This document shows, piece after piece, positions 8,558 to 18,881 of a stretch of DNA of 35,090 nt (position 1 is the first letter of the stretch; every line of letters starts with the position of its first letter). A model generated the notes under the pieces. It worked only from the letters and a program-made list of their open reading frames with translations. It was not told where the DNA came from and did no database searches. The position numbers and the translations under genes were made by a program. Origin of the DNA: Actinomycetes bacterium (lineage in GTDB: Bacteria; Actinomycetota; Acidimicrobiia; Acidimicrobiales; Acidimicrobiaceae); assembly GCA_021784785.1 (NCBI GenBank), contig JAJYHJ010000173.1:1-35090 (forward strand), written 5' to 3'.

Positions 8558-9120
8558 TCGATCGAGTTTCTGGAAGAGTGGTAGACAACTATGGATCTTC
8601 ACTGGTTATCGATATTGGAGGAATGGGTTACGAGATTATCACAGCTTCATCGGTTTCGTTTGATCTTGGAACACCGGTTGTGATCTATACGAGGATGCTT
8701 GTTCGTGACGAGATACCCGTTCTTTACGGCTTTGAATCTACGGCTGACAGGAAGAGCTTCGATCAACTACGTACAGTTCAAGGGGTAGGTCCGCAGTTGG
8801 CTCTGACGATTTTAGAGAGGCTTGGAGCCAAAGGTGTAATTGAAGCTGTACTTGGAAACGACGGAAAGCGGTTTAAGTCTGTGCCAGGGGTGGGTGAGAG
8901 ATTGGCTTCGCGTTTAGTACTTGAGATGAAGCGGTTTTATGACGCAGATGACTCCATGGAAAAGACTCTCGCATCCCAAGGCAACAAGGGTGAGGTCGGA
9001 GAGGCTCTTTTGGCGTTGGGTTTTTCAATTGGCGAGATCTCTCAAGCTCTCAGCACGCTTCCAGCAGATATTGACTCTGAGAGTGGCCTGCGATTAGCTT
9101 TGAAAGGACTTAGGTCATGA
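8542..9120 (+). CDS. ruvA: Holliday junction branch migration protein RuvA
   Basis: VSGRVVDNYGSSLVIDIGGMGYEI, LRTVQGVGPQLALTIL, VPGVGERLASRLVLEM; start GTG 8542 or 8554, overlaps ruvC. Confidence 0.95.
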   Translation: MESVVIDRVSGRVVDNYGSSLVIDIGGMGYEIITASSVSFDLGTPVVIYTRMLVRDEIPVLYGFESTADRKSFDQLRTVQGVGPQLALTILERLGAKGVIEAVLGNDGKRFKSVPGVGERLASRLVLEMKRFYDADDSMEKTLASQGNKGEVGEALLALGFSIGEISQALSTLPADIDSESGLRLALKGLRS

Positions 9121-10196
9121 GCGCCAAAGAAGTTGTGTTCAAAAAGTCCGATAGCGCTTCACAAGGCGAGATGCCTTCTAAACCCAAAGTTGCCTCTTCG
9201 ACTTCCCTGTTAGACATATACGACACCTCTATTGACAATATACTGAGACCGAAGTTTCTTTTGGACTTTGTTGGTCAACCCGAACTCAAAGAGCGCCTGA
9301 ATATAGTTGTGACTGCGGCCAAGATGAGGGGAGAACAGGTCGACCATATCCTCTTCGCGGGGCCACCGGGCCTTGGTAAGACGTCGCTCGCTTCCATTGT
9401 CGCCAACGAGGTAGGTGTCAACTTTCGTGTGACTTCCGGGCCAGCAATTACCCGAGCAGGGGACTTGGCTTCGTTGCTCTCTGACTTATCAGACTCGGAC
9501 GTACTTTTTATAGACGAGATTCATCGGCTTCCTCGCTCCGTTGAGGAACTCCTTTACAGCGCTATGGAGGACTTCAAGGTAGATGTGACACTTGGAAAGG
9601 GGCCCACAAGTCGTACGTTGAGGTTAGACATAGCGCGATTCACACTGATCGGTGCAACCACAAGAACCGGGATGCTTTCTGGACCGCTGCGAGATCGCTT
9701 CGGATTTGTTCATACAATGGAGTACTACAGTGCTAATGAGCTAGCGGAGGTCGTTACCAGGTCGGCTAAGATCCTTGAGATTCAGATCGATCAAGAGGCA
9801 GCGCATGAGATAGCTCTTCGTTCTAGAGGAACACCGCGACTGGCGAATCGACTACTAAAGAGAGTTAGAGATTATGCATCAGTAAATAGTGATGGAAGGC
9901 TCGATCGGAAGACGGCTCGAGAGGGTTTGAATGTCTTTGGAGTTGACGATCTTGGTCTTGATCGCGTTGACCGGGACATTCTACAGACCTTATGTGTAAC
10001 TTTTCAAGGTAGGCCAGCTGGACTGAGTGCGATCGCCTCAGGGATCGGTGAGGAGAAAATGACTATTGAAGATGTTCATGAACCTTTCTTGGTCAAACTT
10101 GGTATGGTGGTAAGGACTCCGAGGGGAAGAATCGCTACACATAGGGCTTTTGATCATCTTGGTATTCCACGATCCGAAAGCGTTGGACTATTCTGA
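9117..10196 (+). CDS. ruvB: Holliday junction branch migration helicase RuvB
   Basis: LRPKFLLDFVGQPELKERL, GPPGLGKTSLA Walker A, DEIHRL, GATTRTGMLSGPLRDRFG; overlaps ruvA by 4 nt. Confidence 0.98.
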   Translation: MSAKEVVFKKSDSASQGEMPSKPKVASSTSLLDIYDTSIDNILRPKFLLDFVGQPELKERLNIVVTAAKMRGEQVDHILFAGPPGLGKTSLASIVANEVGVNFRVTSGPAITRAGDLASLLSDLSDSDVLFIDEIHRLPRSVEELLYSAMEDFKVDVTLGKGPTSRTLRLDIARFTLIGATTRTGMLSGPLRDRFGFVHTMEYYSANELAEVVTRSAKILEIQIDQEAAHEIALRSRGTPRLANRLLKRVRDYASVNSDGRLDRKTAREGLNVFGVDDLGLDRVDRDILQTLCVTFQGRPAGLSAIASGIGEEKMTIEDVHEPFLVKLGMVVRTPRGRIATHRAFDHLGIPRSESVGLF

Positions 10197-10341
10197 TGCA
10201 ATTTAGGACCCTTAGATTTTGGACTTTTGATGCCCGACCTTTTCGTCAAGGTTTTTCATTGATATTCCGATAAAGTCACCTAGAAACTCTAAAGGCCAGG
10301 GGCTTTGTGGATATATGTAGCGTTGTGACGACAAGGGTCCG

Positions 10342-10369
10342 GAATCTTCTAACGAGTGTTGGAAGATTC
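10342..10369 (+). promoter_or_regulatory. Strong hairpin between ruvB and the GGDEF-EAL gene
   Basis: gaatcttctaac-gagt-gttggaagattc: 12-bp stem (one G-T), 4-nt loop. Confidence 0.5.
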
Positions 10370-13300
10370 ATTTGCGTTGACATCTATAGTCATAGGTCGA
10401 CCGGCCCTTCGCGTTGGCGAATTGGAGTTATGCATGACTGACAACCCATCGCAGGAACCTGCGACGACCTTGCATACCGGTGTATATCCTGGTGTTGGCG
10501 TATTGGTCAGCGATGCTTCAGGGGTGATATACGATGTGAACACCCATCTCTTGCATCGTTTAGGATATAGTTACTTTGAAGTGGTAGGTGTGAAATCTCT
10601 TCACGAGCTGCTGCCAACCTGCCGATGTAACGGGCGAGTATTCGATCTGGTTAACTCCTGTTTTGACGATACTTCACCAGGAGTTTATCGGCCGATGTCA
10701 GCCAGCGTTGTCTCATCTAACGGTGAAGAACTTGAGTCGACCATTTGGATCTTACCGTACGAAAAGGAGGGGGAACGCACAACCTATCTGCTTTTGGTGG
10801 CTCCGAAGGTGGGTGGAAGAGCGATTCTTGAATTTGTCAACCAAGACGATCAAGGGATCTTAGCTACATTATTGGAGGCTGTCACCTTTGGGGTTCTTTT
10901 GGTTGACGGTCACGGAGGAGTTTTATACTCTAACGTTAGGGCTCTTGAAATTTTAGATATATCTGAAACCCGCCTTGGAACTATGGTTGAAGACTTGTTT
11001 TTCAACCTGTTTGGCGAGGGGTTGGTACCACTAGCCTACACAGACTCACCTATCTACAATTCGATACAAAACATGGTCCCTAGCAATGGATCCTTTGGCA
11101 TATCTACTTCGGCCAAGGTGTTGCGCTGGCTTGCCGTAGAGACGGTTCCAGTAAACCTCGTTGGTGTAGGTCCTGGCATCGTGGTTACTTTGGTGGACGT
11201 TACCACGGAAAGGTCGATCAGAGATAACGAGAGATTGTCGATGAGTCGTCTAGAGGCTCTGATTGAGGACGGGTGGGACCTTGTTATCACGGTTGATCTA
11301 GACAGTACGATTACATGGTCGTCCGCTGCTTGTAGACGATTGCTCGGCTACGAAAAGGATGAGTTGATCGGATCTAATTTCTTAGATTTCATCCATAAAG
11401 AGGATCTTGAAGAGGTTACGAAAGTCGCCGACGTTGTTAGTCGTTCTGTTGGACAACGAGTTTCTTTGACGGTTAGGGTATCACATAAAGATGGCGGTTA
11501 TAGGCATCTAGAGTTTTCGGTTATTAACTGCTATGACGATCCGAGTATTAGGGGGGTTCTTGCTACAGCTCGAGACGTCACCGACAAGATGTTGGCAGAG
11601 GGGCGTTGGAAAGCGGCGGCAGAGACCCTCCATGTCGGTCTGGTGCTGATGAGTCCAGATGGCGTCTGGAGGGAGGTAAATCAAGCTGTAGCTGATATGT
11701 TAGGTATCTCGGCTGAGTTCTTGGTCGGAGCTGACCTGGAAGCGTTTTCCTATCTACACGACAGTGGACTTGGCGCTAAGGAGTTTCTCGCGGTTGTGAA
11801 GAGAGAAAAGGAGCGCACTACGTTCCAAAAGCGCCTAGTTCGATGGGAAGGAACACCCTTTCAAGTAGAGGTTGGATTTGCGGGTATCTTTGACCCTTCA
11901 GGCACGTTGCTTGAGGTAGTAGCGTTTATCGAAGATATAAGCGTTCGGCATAGAGCCCAACAGGAACTGGAGAGGGCCTTTTCAAGGTTTGAGGCTTTGG
12001 TGGAACACTCAAGCGATGTAACGTTGATCGTCGATAAGGTTGGCAGACTTCTATATGCGTCTCCTGGACTAGAAAACGTCTTAGGGTATAGCAATCGTGC
12101 GCGCTTTGGGAAACGGACGGCGGATCTCGTACATCCCGCCGACCGCGAGAGGGTCAAGGAGATATTCGCGGTAATTTTGTCGAAGCAAGGTTGCGTCGAA
12201 TCCTTCGACTGTCGTCTGTTTCACAACGACGGAACCTACAGGTATGTCGAAGTAACTGTCACTAACTTGACCGAGGATCGAGCAGTTAGTGGGATTGTTG
12301 TAAACGTTCGAGACGTCACCGAGAGCGTTGTAATTGCACGAAGACTTGAGTACCAGGCGTCCCATGATCCACTTACTATGCTTCCGAACAGATTGCTGCT
12401 TCTTGATCGATTAAATGTCGCACGAGAGCGGTATCTCCGAGAAGGTTACGAATTTGCGCTTTTGTATCTAGACCTTGATGAGTTTAAACACGTCAATGAT
12501 TCGATGGGTCATACGGTAGGAGACGAACTTTTGATCGAGGTGGCCAGGAGGTTGGTGAGAGCTGTACGGTCAGAAGATACGGTTTCTCGACTTGGCGGAG
12601 ATGAGTTTGTAGTTTTAGCTATGAGTGTCGGTGGAGCCTCAGAGGCAAGGAGTTTAGCGGAGAGGATTCGCGGATATCTGGAGGTTCCTTTTGACATAGG
12701 AGATGTGAAGTTGAGAGTGGGGTGTTCGATAGGGATAACCTTGTCCGAAGGTGCAACCGCCGAAGAGATGATGCAAGAGGCTGATACGGCGCTCTATCGA
12801 GCCAAAGAACGCGGCAGGGGCCGATGGGAGCTTTTTGATCAAGCCATGAGGACGATGTCTCAAAGACGTATGGAGATCGAGCAACTCCTTCGACGGTCTA
12901 TCGAATCGAACAATGTAGTTCTGGTATTTCAACCGATCGTTGACATTAGTTCTATGAAACTGTCATGCACTGAGGCGTTAGTCCGTATACGGGATGAGGG
13001 TATTAATTCATTAGTGGGACCGAGTGAGTTCATAGATATCGCGGAGCGAAGCGGCTTGATAGTCCCGATCGGCAATAGCGTGCTGAAGATGACTGGGAGG
13101 TATGTGAGGGAATGGAACCAAAGTCCAGAGCTTCACAATGACCCTATGACGGTATCGGTCAATCTTTCTCCCCGCCAGTTGTCAGATCCACTCTTAGTGC
13201 CCCTGGTGCGCTCGATTCTATCGGAGAACGCTCTTGATCCAAGCTGGCTCTGCGTTGAGTTGACCGAGTACGCTCTTATCGATGTAGGTTCGTCTATGCA

Positions 13301-13643
13301 GAGATCCCTCTTCGACCTAGCTGATCTCGGAATAAAAATTGCGATCGATGATTTTGGTACTGGCTGGTCTTCACTCACGTATCTTCGCAACTTTCCTATC
13401 TCGACTTTAAAGATAGATAGAAGTTTTGTTGAAGGCCTAGGCAAAGTCCAAAAAGATACCGAGCTAGTCAAGGCAGTGGTTGGACTTGGCCATTCATTGG
13501 ACTTGGAGACTGTGGCAGAAGGCGTGGAGTTCGAAAACCAACTAGCGATTCTAAAAGAGTTAGGGTGTACGAAGGCTCAAGGTTATCTAATCTCAAGGCC
13601 TGTAGATGAGGCTTCGCTTTTTGAGTTCAAACAATCGCACTAA
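10356..13643 (+). CDS. Multi-PAS GGDEF-EAL protein (c-di-GMP cyclase/phosphodiesterase)
   Basis: About five PAS-like repeats, RSEDTVSRLGGDEF, TEALVRIRD, DDFGTGWSSLTYLRNFPISTLKIDRSF, TVAEGVE. Track start GTG 10356; ATG 10434 with SD GGAG is a likelier start. Confidence 0.93.
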   Translation: MLEDSFALTSIVIGRPALRVGELELCMTDNPSQEPATTLHTGVYPGVGVLVSDASGVIYDVNTHLLHRLGYSYFEVVGVKSLHELLPTCRCNGRVFDLVNSCFDDTSPGVYRPMSASVVSSNGEELESTIWILPYEKEGERTTYLLLVAPKVGGRAILEFVNQDDQGILATLLEAVTFGVLLVDGHGGVLYSNVRALEILDISETRLGTMVEDLFFNLFGEGLVPLAYTDSPIYNSIQNMVPSNGSFGISTSAKVLRWLAVETVPVNLVGVGPGIVVTLVDVTTERSIRDNERLSMSRLEALIEDGWDLVITVDLDSTITWSSAACRRLLGYEKDELIGSNFLDFIHKEDLEEVTKVADVVSRSVGQRVSLTVRVSHKDGGYRHLEFSVINCYDDPSIRGVLATARDVTDKMLAEGRWKAAAETLHVGLVLMSPDGVWREVNQAVADMLGISAEFLVGADLEAFSYLHDSGLGAKEFLAVVKREKERTTFQKRLVRWEGTPFQVEVGFAGIFDPSGTLLEVVAFIEDISVRHRAQQELERAFSRFEALVEHSSDVTLIVDKVGRLLYASPGLENVLGYSNRARFGKRTADLVHPADRERVKEIFAVILSKQGCVESFDCRLFHNDGTYRYVEVTVTNLTEDRAVSGIVVNVRDVTESVVIARRLEYQASHDPLTMLPNRLLLLDRLNVARERYLREGYEFALLYLDLDEFKHVNDSMGHTVGDELLIEVARRLVRAVRSEDTVSRLGGDEFVVLAMSVGGASEARSLAERIRGYLEVPFDIGDVKLRVGCSIGITLSEGATAEEMMQEADTALYRAKERGRGRWELFDQAMRTMSQRRMEIEQLLRRSIESNNVVLVFQPIVDISSMKLSCTEALVRIRDEGINSLVGPSEFIDIAERSGLIVPIGNSVLKMTGRYVREWNQSPELHNDPMTVSVNLSPRQLSDPLLVPLVRSILSENALDPSWLCVELTEYALIDVGSSMQRSLFDLADLGIKIAIDDFGTGWSSLTYLRNFPISTLKIDRSFVEGLGKVQKDTELVKAVVGLGHSLDLETVAEGVEFENQLAILKELGCTKAQGYLISRPVDEASLFEFKQSH

Positions 13644-13828
13644 ATCCGAGGTCAACTCTCGATATAGGCGCTTTGGGCATGTGTGTGAATCTCAGTCGAT
13701 GAGTGGCGAAATTTGTTCGTCCAACCAAACAATCTCCAACTTATGGGGGAGGAACGGTCGAGACTACTTCGGTGAATGACCTAGTCTAGTTGATGAGAAC
13801 TCTAACTTAAATTGAAAAGGAGCCATCT

Positions 13829-15151
13829 TTGATGGGATCTACCCCTGAGAGTATGCATGAGCAGTGGTTAAAGCGCCATAAAGCTGTAATGCCGAAGTGG
13901 CTGTCACTGTACTACGATTCACCTATTGAGCTAGTCTCCGGCGATGGTCGGCATGTAGTTGATAGGGACGGTAAGCGCTACCTAGACTTCTTTGGAGGCA
14001 TACTTACCACGATGACTGGGTACAACGTGAAAGAAGTAGTTTCCGCCATTACCGAACAGGCCTCGAATATGGTTCACAGCTCCACTTTGTATCTGATATC
14101 GCCGATGATCGAGTTAGCGGAAGAGATAGCAGCTCTATCAGGGATCGAGAACCCGCGGGTGTTTTTCACAACATCTGGAACTGAGGCGAACGATACTGCT
14201 TTGATGTTAGCGACGGCTTATCGAGGAACAAACCAGATTTTGGCTGTTAGGAATAGCTATCATGGTCGGTCACCATCTGCTCTTTCGGTAACGGGTAATA
14301 TCCACTACCGAGTCAATGCCTATTCTCCATTTCAAGTCTCTTACGTCCTTGGAGGTTCGCGTCTTCGTGGACCGTTGGCTCAGCTGGACGACGAGGAGTA
14401 TATAAGGCGAGGTGTGTTAGACGTCGAGGATGTACTACAGACTCAGACCAACGGTAATGTGGCCGCTTTAATCGCTGAACCGATTCAGGGCGTGGGAGGT
14501 TTCGCGGTTCCCCCTGACGGCTACTTTGGCGAGATTAAAAAGGCGTTGGACTCCTCTGGAGCGTTGTATATCTCTGATGAAGTCCAGACTGGCTGGGGTC
14601 GAACAGGTGAACACTTTTGGGGATACGGTGCACAAGGCGTAAGGCCCGATATGATTACGTTCGCAAAAGGTATAGGCAACGGCCTAGCCTTAGCGGGGGT
14701 AGTGGCAAAGGCCGAGATAATGGACTCTTTGCATGCATCGTCGATCTCAACGTTTGGAGGATCGCCTTTAGCTGCAGCAGGAGGCCTGGCTAATCTTCGC
14801 TATCTTTTGGCGAATAACCTGCAAGATAACGCTTTAAAGATGGGTTCTTTAATAGCAAGAAGGTTACAAGAGGCTCGCTCTGAGATGTCTGCAGTGGCAG
14901 ATATTCGGGGTAAAGGATTGATGATCGGCGTCGAACTTTGTGAACCTGGTACCGTGACGCCTTCTCCTAGACGTGCGAACTTGGTTATGGAGAATGCAAA
15001 AAGTAAAGGCATTCTAGTTGGAAAGGGTGGATTGTCTGGTAACGTTCTTAGAGTTGCGCCCCCACTTTCAATCACTGAAGAAGAGGCGACCTTTGGCGTC
15101 GAGACTCTGGTAGAGGCCTTGAAATTTGGATCAAGTGAGGCATTGTCATGA
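13829..15151 (+). CDS. Class III (PLP) aminotransferase, AGXT2 / beta-alanine- or GABA-type
   Basis: FFTTSGTEANDTAL, YHGRS, DEVQTGWGRTGEHFWGYGAQGVRPDMITFAKGIGNG; SD AAAAGGAG. Confidence 0.9.
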   Translation: MMGSTPESMHEQWLKRHKAVMPKWLSLYYDSPIELVSGDGRHVVDRDGKRYLDFFGGILTTMTGYNVKEVVSAITEQASNMVHSSTLYLISPMIELAEEIAALSGIENPRVFFTTSGTEANDTALMLATAYRGTNQILAVRNSYHGRSPSALSVTGNIHYRVNAYSPFQVSYVLGGSRLRGPLAQLDDEEYIRRGVLDVEDVLQTQTNGNVAALIAEPIQGVGGFAVPPDGYFGEIKKALDSSGALYISDEVQTGWGRTGEHFWGYGAQGVRPDMITFAKGIGNGLALAGVVAKAEIMDSLHASSISTFGGSPLAAAGGLANLRYLLANNLQDNALKMGSLIARRLQEARSEMSAVADIRGKGLMIGVELCEPGTVTPSPRRANLVMENAKSKGILVGKGGLSGNVLRVAPPLSITEEEATFGVETLVEALKFGSSEALS

Positions 15152-16647
15152 GGCGTCTAACGCACTTTATCGACGGTATGTACCAAGAAGGAACGTCGAC
15201 GCGTGCTGCGAATGTATATAATCCGGCCACCGGCGAGATTGCGAGCACAGTCACTTTAGGAACAAAAGCAGATCTAGATGTAGCCGTTACCTCTGCTGCG
15301 AAGGCCTTTTTGGAGTGGAAAGAGACGTCGCTATCTAAGAGATCACAGGTAATGTTCGCCTTTCGGGATCTGCTAGAGAGACGTGTCAAAGATGTCGCAA
15401 AGCTGATAACCAATGAACATGGTAAGGTGCTTTCTGATGCCGAAGGTGAGGTTAGACGGGGCCTTGAGGTAGTGGAGTTCGCTTGTGGAGTTCCGCATCT
15501 TCTAAAAGGTGACATGTCTGACTCGGTGTCAAGATCGATCGATACTTACTCGATTCGTCAGCCATTAGGTGTGGTAGCTGGTATTACCCCATTTAACTTT
15601 CCTGCGATGGTGCCTATGTGGATGTTTCCAATAGCGATTGCATGCGGGAACACATTCGTACTTAAGCCTTCGGAGAAGGACCCGTCCGCTTCGTTGATGT
15701 TGGCAGAGATGATGATTGATGCGGGTCTTCCTCGGGGTGTTTTAAACGTAGTCCATGGGGACAAAGAGATCGTAGACGGAATTTTGGAGTCGAAAGAGAT
15801 AAAGGCAGTTTCTTTTGTAGGCTCCACCGCCATAGCCAGATATATCTACTCGCAGGCAGCTGCTCATGGTAAGAGGGTTCAAGCGCTCGGTGGAGCTAAG
15901 AATCATATGGTTGTAGCCAAAGATGCAGACTTGAACTTTGCGGCCGATGCTGCCGTAAGTGCTGCATATGGGAGCGCTGGCGAGCGGTGCATGGCAATTT
16001 CGGTCGTTGTGGTAGACGAGGCGGTCGCTGATGATTTTGTTGAGTTAGTTGCTAAAAAGACGAGACAACTTCGAGTTGGCCCCGGAACGCAAGAAAGTTC
16101 AGAGATGGGGCCATTGGTGACCATGGAGCATAGAGATCGGGTCGCGTCCTACATTGAAACTGCTAGCACACAAGGCGCCCGTGTCGTTATAGATGGTCGT
16201 GAGTCTATTGACATGCATACGAAGGGCTTCTTTTTGGGCCCTTCTCTTGTTGATGCGGTATCTATAGATATGAGTGTCTATCGAGATGAGATCTTTGGAC
16301 CAGTTCTTTCGATCGTACGAGTAAAAGGATTTGATGAAGCCGTTGAACTAGTCAATACCAATTCCTACGCCAATGGTGCCGCGCTTTTTACTAGAAGTGG
16401 AGCGCTGGCACGAAAGTTTAAGCGTGAGATAGACGCGGGAATGGTTGGAATCAACGTTCCAATTCCAGTGCCGGTCGCATACTACTCTTTCGGGGGGAAC
16501 AAGGACTCATTGTTTGGTGGAAGTCATATGTATGGAACCGATGGAGTTAGTTTTTTTACTCGCTTAAAAGCGGTTACGGAGCGATGGCCAGAGCCTAACG
16601 TCGGAGATGTTCAAGGTAGGGACCTCAACTTTCCTGGTACCCGTTGA
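15148..16647 (+). CDS. mmsA: CoA-acylating (methyl)malonate-semialdehyde dehydrogenase
   Basis: QPLGVVAGITPFNFPAMVPMWMFPIAIACGNTFVLKPSEKDPS, GGAKNHMVV, GERCMA; 4-nt overlap with aminotransferase. Confidence 0.92.
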   Translation: MRRLTHFIDGMYQEGTSTRAANVYNPATGEIASTVTLGTKADLDVAVTSAAKAFLEWKETSLSKRSQVMFAFRDLLERRVKDVAKLITNEHGKVLSDAEGEVRRGLEVVEFACGVPHLLKGDMSDSVSRSIDTYSIRQPLGVVAGITPFNFPAMVPMWMFPIAIACGNTFVLKPSEKDPSASLMLAEMMIDAGLPRGVLNVVHGDKEIVDGILESKEIKAVSFVGSTAIARYIYSQAAAHGKRVQALGGAKNHMVVAKDADLNFAADAAVSAAYGSAGERCMAISVVVVDEAVADDFVELVAKKTRQLRVGPGTQESSEMGPLVTMEHRDRVASYIETASTQGARVVIDGRESIDMHTKGFFLGPSLVDAVSIDMSVYRDEIFGPVLSIVRVKGFDEAVELVNTNSYANGAALFTRSGALARKFKREIDAGMVGINVPIPVPVAYYSFGGNKDSLFGGSHMYGTDGVSFFTRLKAVTERWPEPNVGDVQGRDLNFPGTR

Positions 16648-16717
16648 CAGGTGATATCTCCGCTCTCTAAAGGCTATCGGAAGTGGTGATTTTATAGATA
16701 GTTGTACTTCTTCCGCT

Positions 16718-17782
16718 GTGGAACTGCATGGGTTACCGGTTAGAGTCTTGGTAAGAATGAACGCAAAGGACTATCAAGATCTGTCTAGTTATGACTATGA
16801 TCTACCGGAAGATCGGATTGCTCAAGAACCGTTGGCGATACGCTCAAGTTCAAAACTGCTCGTTTCTCTCGACGGCGAGGTGAGGGTGCAAAAAGTTTCT
16901 GAGCTACCCGATCTTCTCCAATCTGGGGATCTTGTCGTTATCAATGACTCAAAAGTGTTCTCAGCGCGCCTTAGATTAAGGAGGGCCTCTGGTGGTTATG
17001 CTGAAGTTTTACTCCTTGAAGAGGTAGAGGACGGGTTATTCACTGCGCTGGTTCGCCCGAGTCGAAAGCTTGTTACGGGAGAGCCGTTGTTTCAGGGTTT
17101 AACAGAGGTTTTGCGTCTTGCCCGAAGCCCGAAGGACTGTATTGAAGGTCAGCTGCCGCTAGTGAAGCTGAGCGATAAATCTGTAGTTGATCGCTTTGGC
17201 GAGGTGCCACTTCCTCCTTACATAAAGAACAAGATTGCCGATTCACAGAGGTATCAAACTATCTATGCGCACAACTACGGTTCGGCCGCAGCTCCGACTG
17301 CGGGCCTTCATCTAGATGAAGAGGTGTTCAGGGGATTTCGCAGACGATCAATTGAAGTTGCGACGGTTGAACTTATGGTCGGTGTTGACACTTTTAAGCC
17401 GATATCGGCGTCTCGCATTGGAGAACATAAAATGCACTCGGAGCGCTATAAGGTGTCTACAGAGACGTGGGAAAAGATTCAATGTGCGAAAAGAGTAGTT
17501 GCGATCGGCACGACTGTGGTAAGAACGCTGGAATCCGTGGCTGCAACTTCACGGCTAGAAGGACGAACAGACCTCTACATAACGCCAGGATATGAGTTTA
17601 AAGTGGTGGATGTACTTATGACAAACTTCCACACCCCAAAGTCGTCTTTGTTGGTACTAGTTGCGAGTTTTTATGGTCCGAGATGGCGAGAGCTTTATCA
17701 GAATGCACTGGACTCGGGCTTTCGCTTTTTATCTTTCGGTGATGCTATGTTGATTGAGAGAAATAACTCCATTGAGTGGTAG
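16718..17782 (+). CDS. queA: S-adenosylmethionine:tRNA ribosyltransferase-isomerase QueA
   Basis: YDYDLPEDRIAQEPL, AAPTAGLHLDEE, GVDTFKPI, LMTNFHTPKSSLLVLVASF; true start may be ATG 16757. Confidence 0.95.
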   Translation: MELHGLPVRVLVRMNAKDYQDLSSYDYDLPEDRIAQEPLAIRSSSKLLVSLDGEVRVQKVSELPDLLQSGDLVVINDSKVFSARLRLRRASGGYAEVLLLEEVEDGLFTALVRPSRKLVTGEPLFQGLTEVLRLARSPKDCIEGQLPLVKLSDKSVVDRFGEVPLPPYIKNKIADSQRYQTIYAHNYGSAAAPTAGLHLDEEVFRGFRRRSIEVATVELMVGVDTFKPISASRIGEHKMHSERYKVSTETWEKIQCAKRVVAIGTTVVRTLESVAATSRLEGRTDLYITPGYEFKVVDVLMTNFHTPKSSLLVLVASFYGPRWRELYQNALDSGFRFLSFGDAMLIERNNSIEW

Positions 17783-18866
17783 TTTCGCCGTGACAAAAGT
17801 ATACGACTCTGCGAGGACCGGTACGTTTTGTGGTTCCCGGCATACCTTTGAGACTCCAGTATTTATGCCCGTAGGCACGAGAGGTGCAGTACGTCTTTTC
17901 CCCTATGATCTGGTGGCAGAGATAGGTTTTGAGATCGTCCTCGCTAACACATATCATATGATGCTTCGACCGGGCGCAGCTACGGTTGAAGCTCTCGGTG
18001 GCTTGCACCGCTTCACGGGGTGGGACGGTGCAATCTTGACAGATTCTGGTGGCTTTCAAGTGATGTCTCTAGGAGCTACCTTTGACGAAGATGGTGTGTC
18101 CTTTCGGTCTGTCTATGATGGTGCGAAGTTACGTCTAACTCCAGAAGATGCGATTGAAGTGCAAGAACTACTTGGTTCGGACATAGCTATGGTACTTGAC
18201 GTATGTACTATGTTGCCCGCCGATCGGTATGAACTCAAAAGGAATCTTGACCTAACTTTAGCGTGGGCAAAGAGGTCTAAGGCGAGAAAGACGCGGTCTG
18301 ATCAAGCATTATTTGGAATCGTGCAAGGCGGTACAGACGTCGAACTTAGAAAAAGATCCTTGGAAGAGACTTGCGAGCTTTCATTCGATGGATACGCAAT
18401 CGGAGGTCTAGCCGTCGGGGAAGAGAGGTCATTGACTCTGGACACAGTTGCAAGTTGCACGGAGGTGCTTCCTAAAGAAGCTCCAAGATACCTGATGGGT
18501 GTGGGCGATCCATACTCTGTCGTACACGCTATAGCGCTTGGGGTGGATATGTTTGACTGTGTGGCTCCGTCACGCATAGCGCGTCACGGAGTTGCTTGGA
18601 CATCAACTGGGAAAGTGACAGTTAAGCAGGCACGATACATTCAATCTATGGATCCACTAGATCCGAACTGCGCATGTGAAACCTGTAAACGCTATCCGTT
18701 AGCGCTCTTGAACCACCTCTATAAGGTAGACGTTGAAACCTTGGGCGTCTTGCTTACTAGGCACAATCTTTCTTTTATGCAGACGCTCATATCATGGAGC
18801 CGCTCGTCGATAAGAGTCGGTAGCTGGTCTGAAGTGAAGAGGTTCGTGGAAACTTACTATAGCTAG
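17754..18866 (+). CDS. tgt: tRNA-guanine transglycosylase
   Basis: ETPVFMPVGTRGAVR, LTDSGGFQVMSLG, CACETC zinc motif with downstream H; start uncertain (TTG 17754/17772 or GTG 17790). Confidence 0.95.
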   Translation: MREITPLSGSFAVTKVYDSARTGTFCGSRHTFETPVFMPVGTRGAVRLFPYDLVAEIGFEIVLANTYHMMLRPGAATVEALGGLHRFTGWDGAILTDSGGFQVMSLGATFDEDGVSFRSVYDGAKLRLTPEDAIEVQELLGSDIAMVLDVCTMLPADRYELKRNLDLTLAWAKRSKARKTRSDQALFGIVQGGTDVELRKRSLEETCELSFDGYAIGGLAVGEERSLTLDTVASCTEVLPKEAPRYLMGVGDPYSVVHAIALGVDMFDCVAPSRIARHGVAWTSTGKVTVKQARYIQSMDPLDPNCACETCKRYPLALLNHLYKVDVETLGVLLTRHNLSFMQTLISWSRSSIRVGSWSEVKRFVETYYS

Positions 18867-18881
18867 GAGCTAAGTGATATG

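Noticed and set aside
13699-13779. 26-codon ORF upstream of the aminotransferase
   Set aside because: No SD and not linked to the downstream start; probably chance.
15072-15515. 147-aa minus-strand ORF
   Set aside because: Antisense to the aminotransferase/mmsA junction; no family resemblance.
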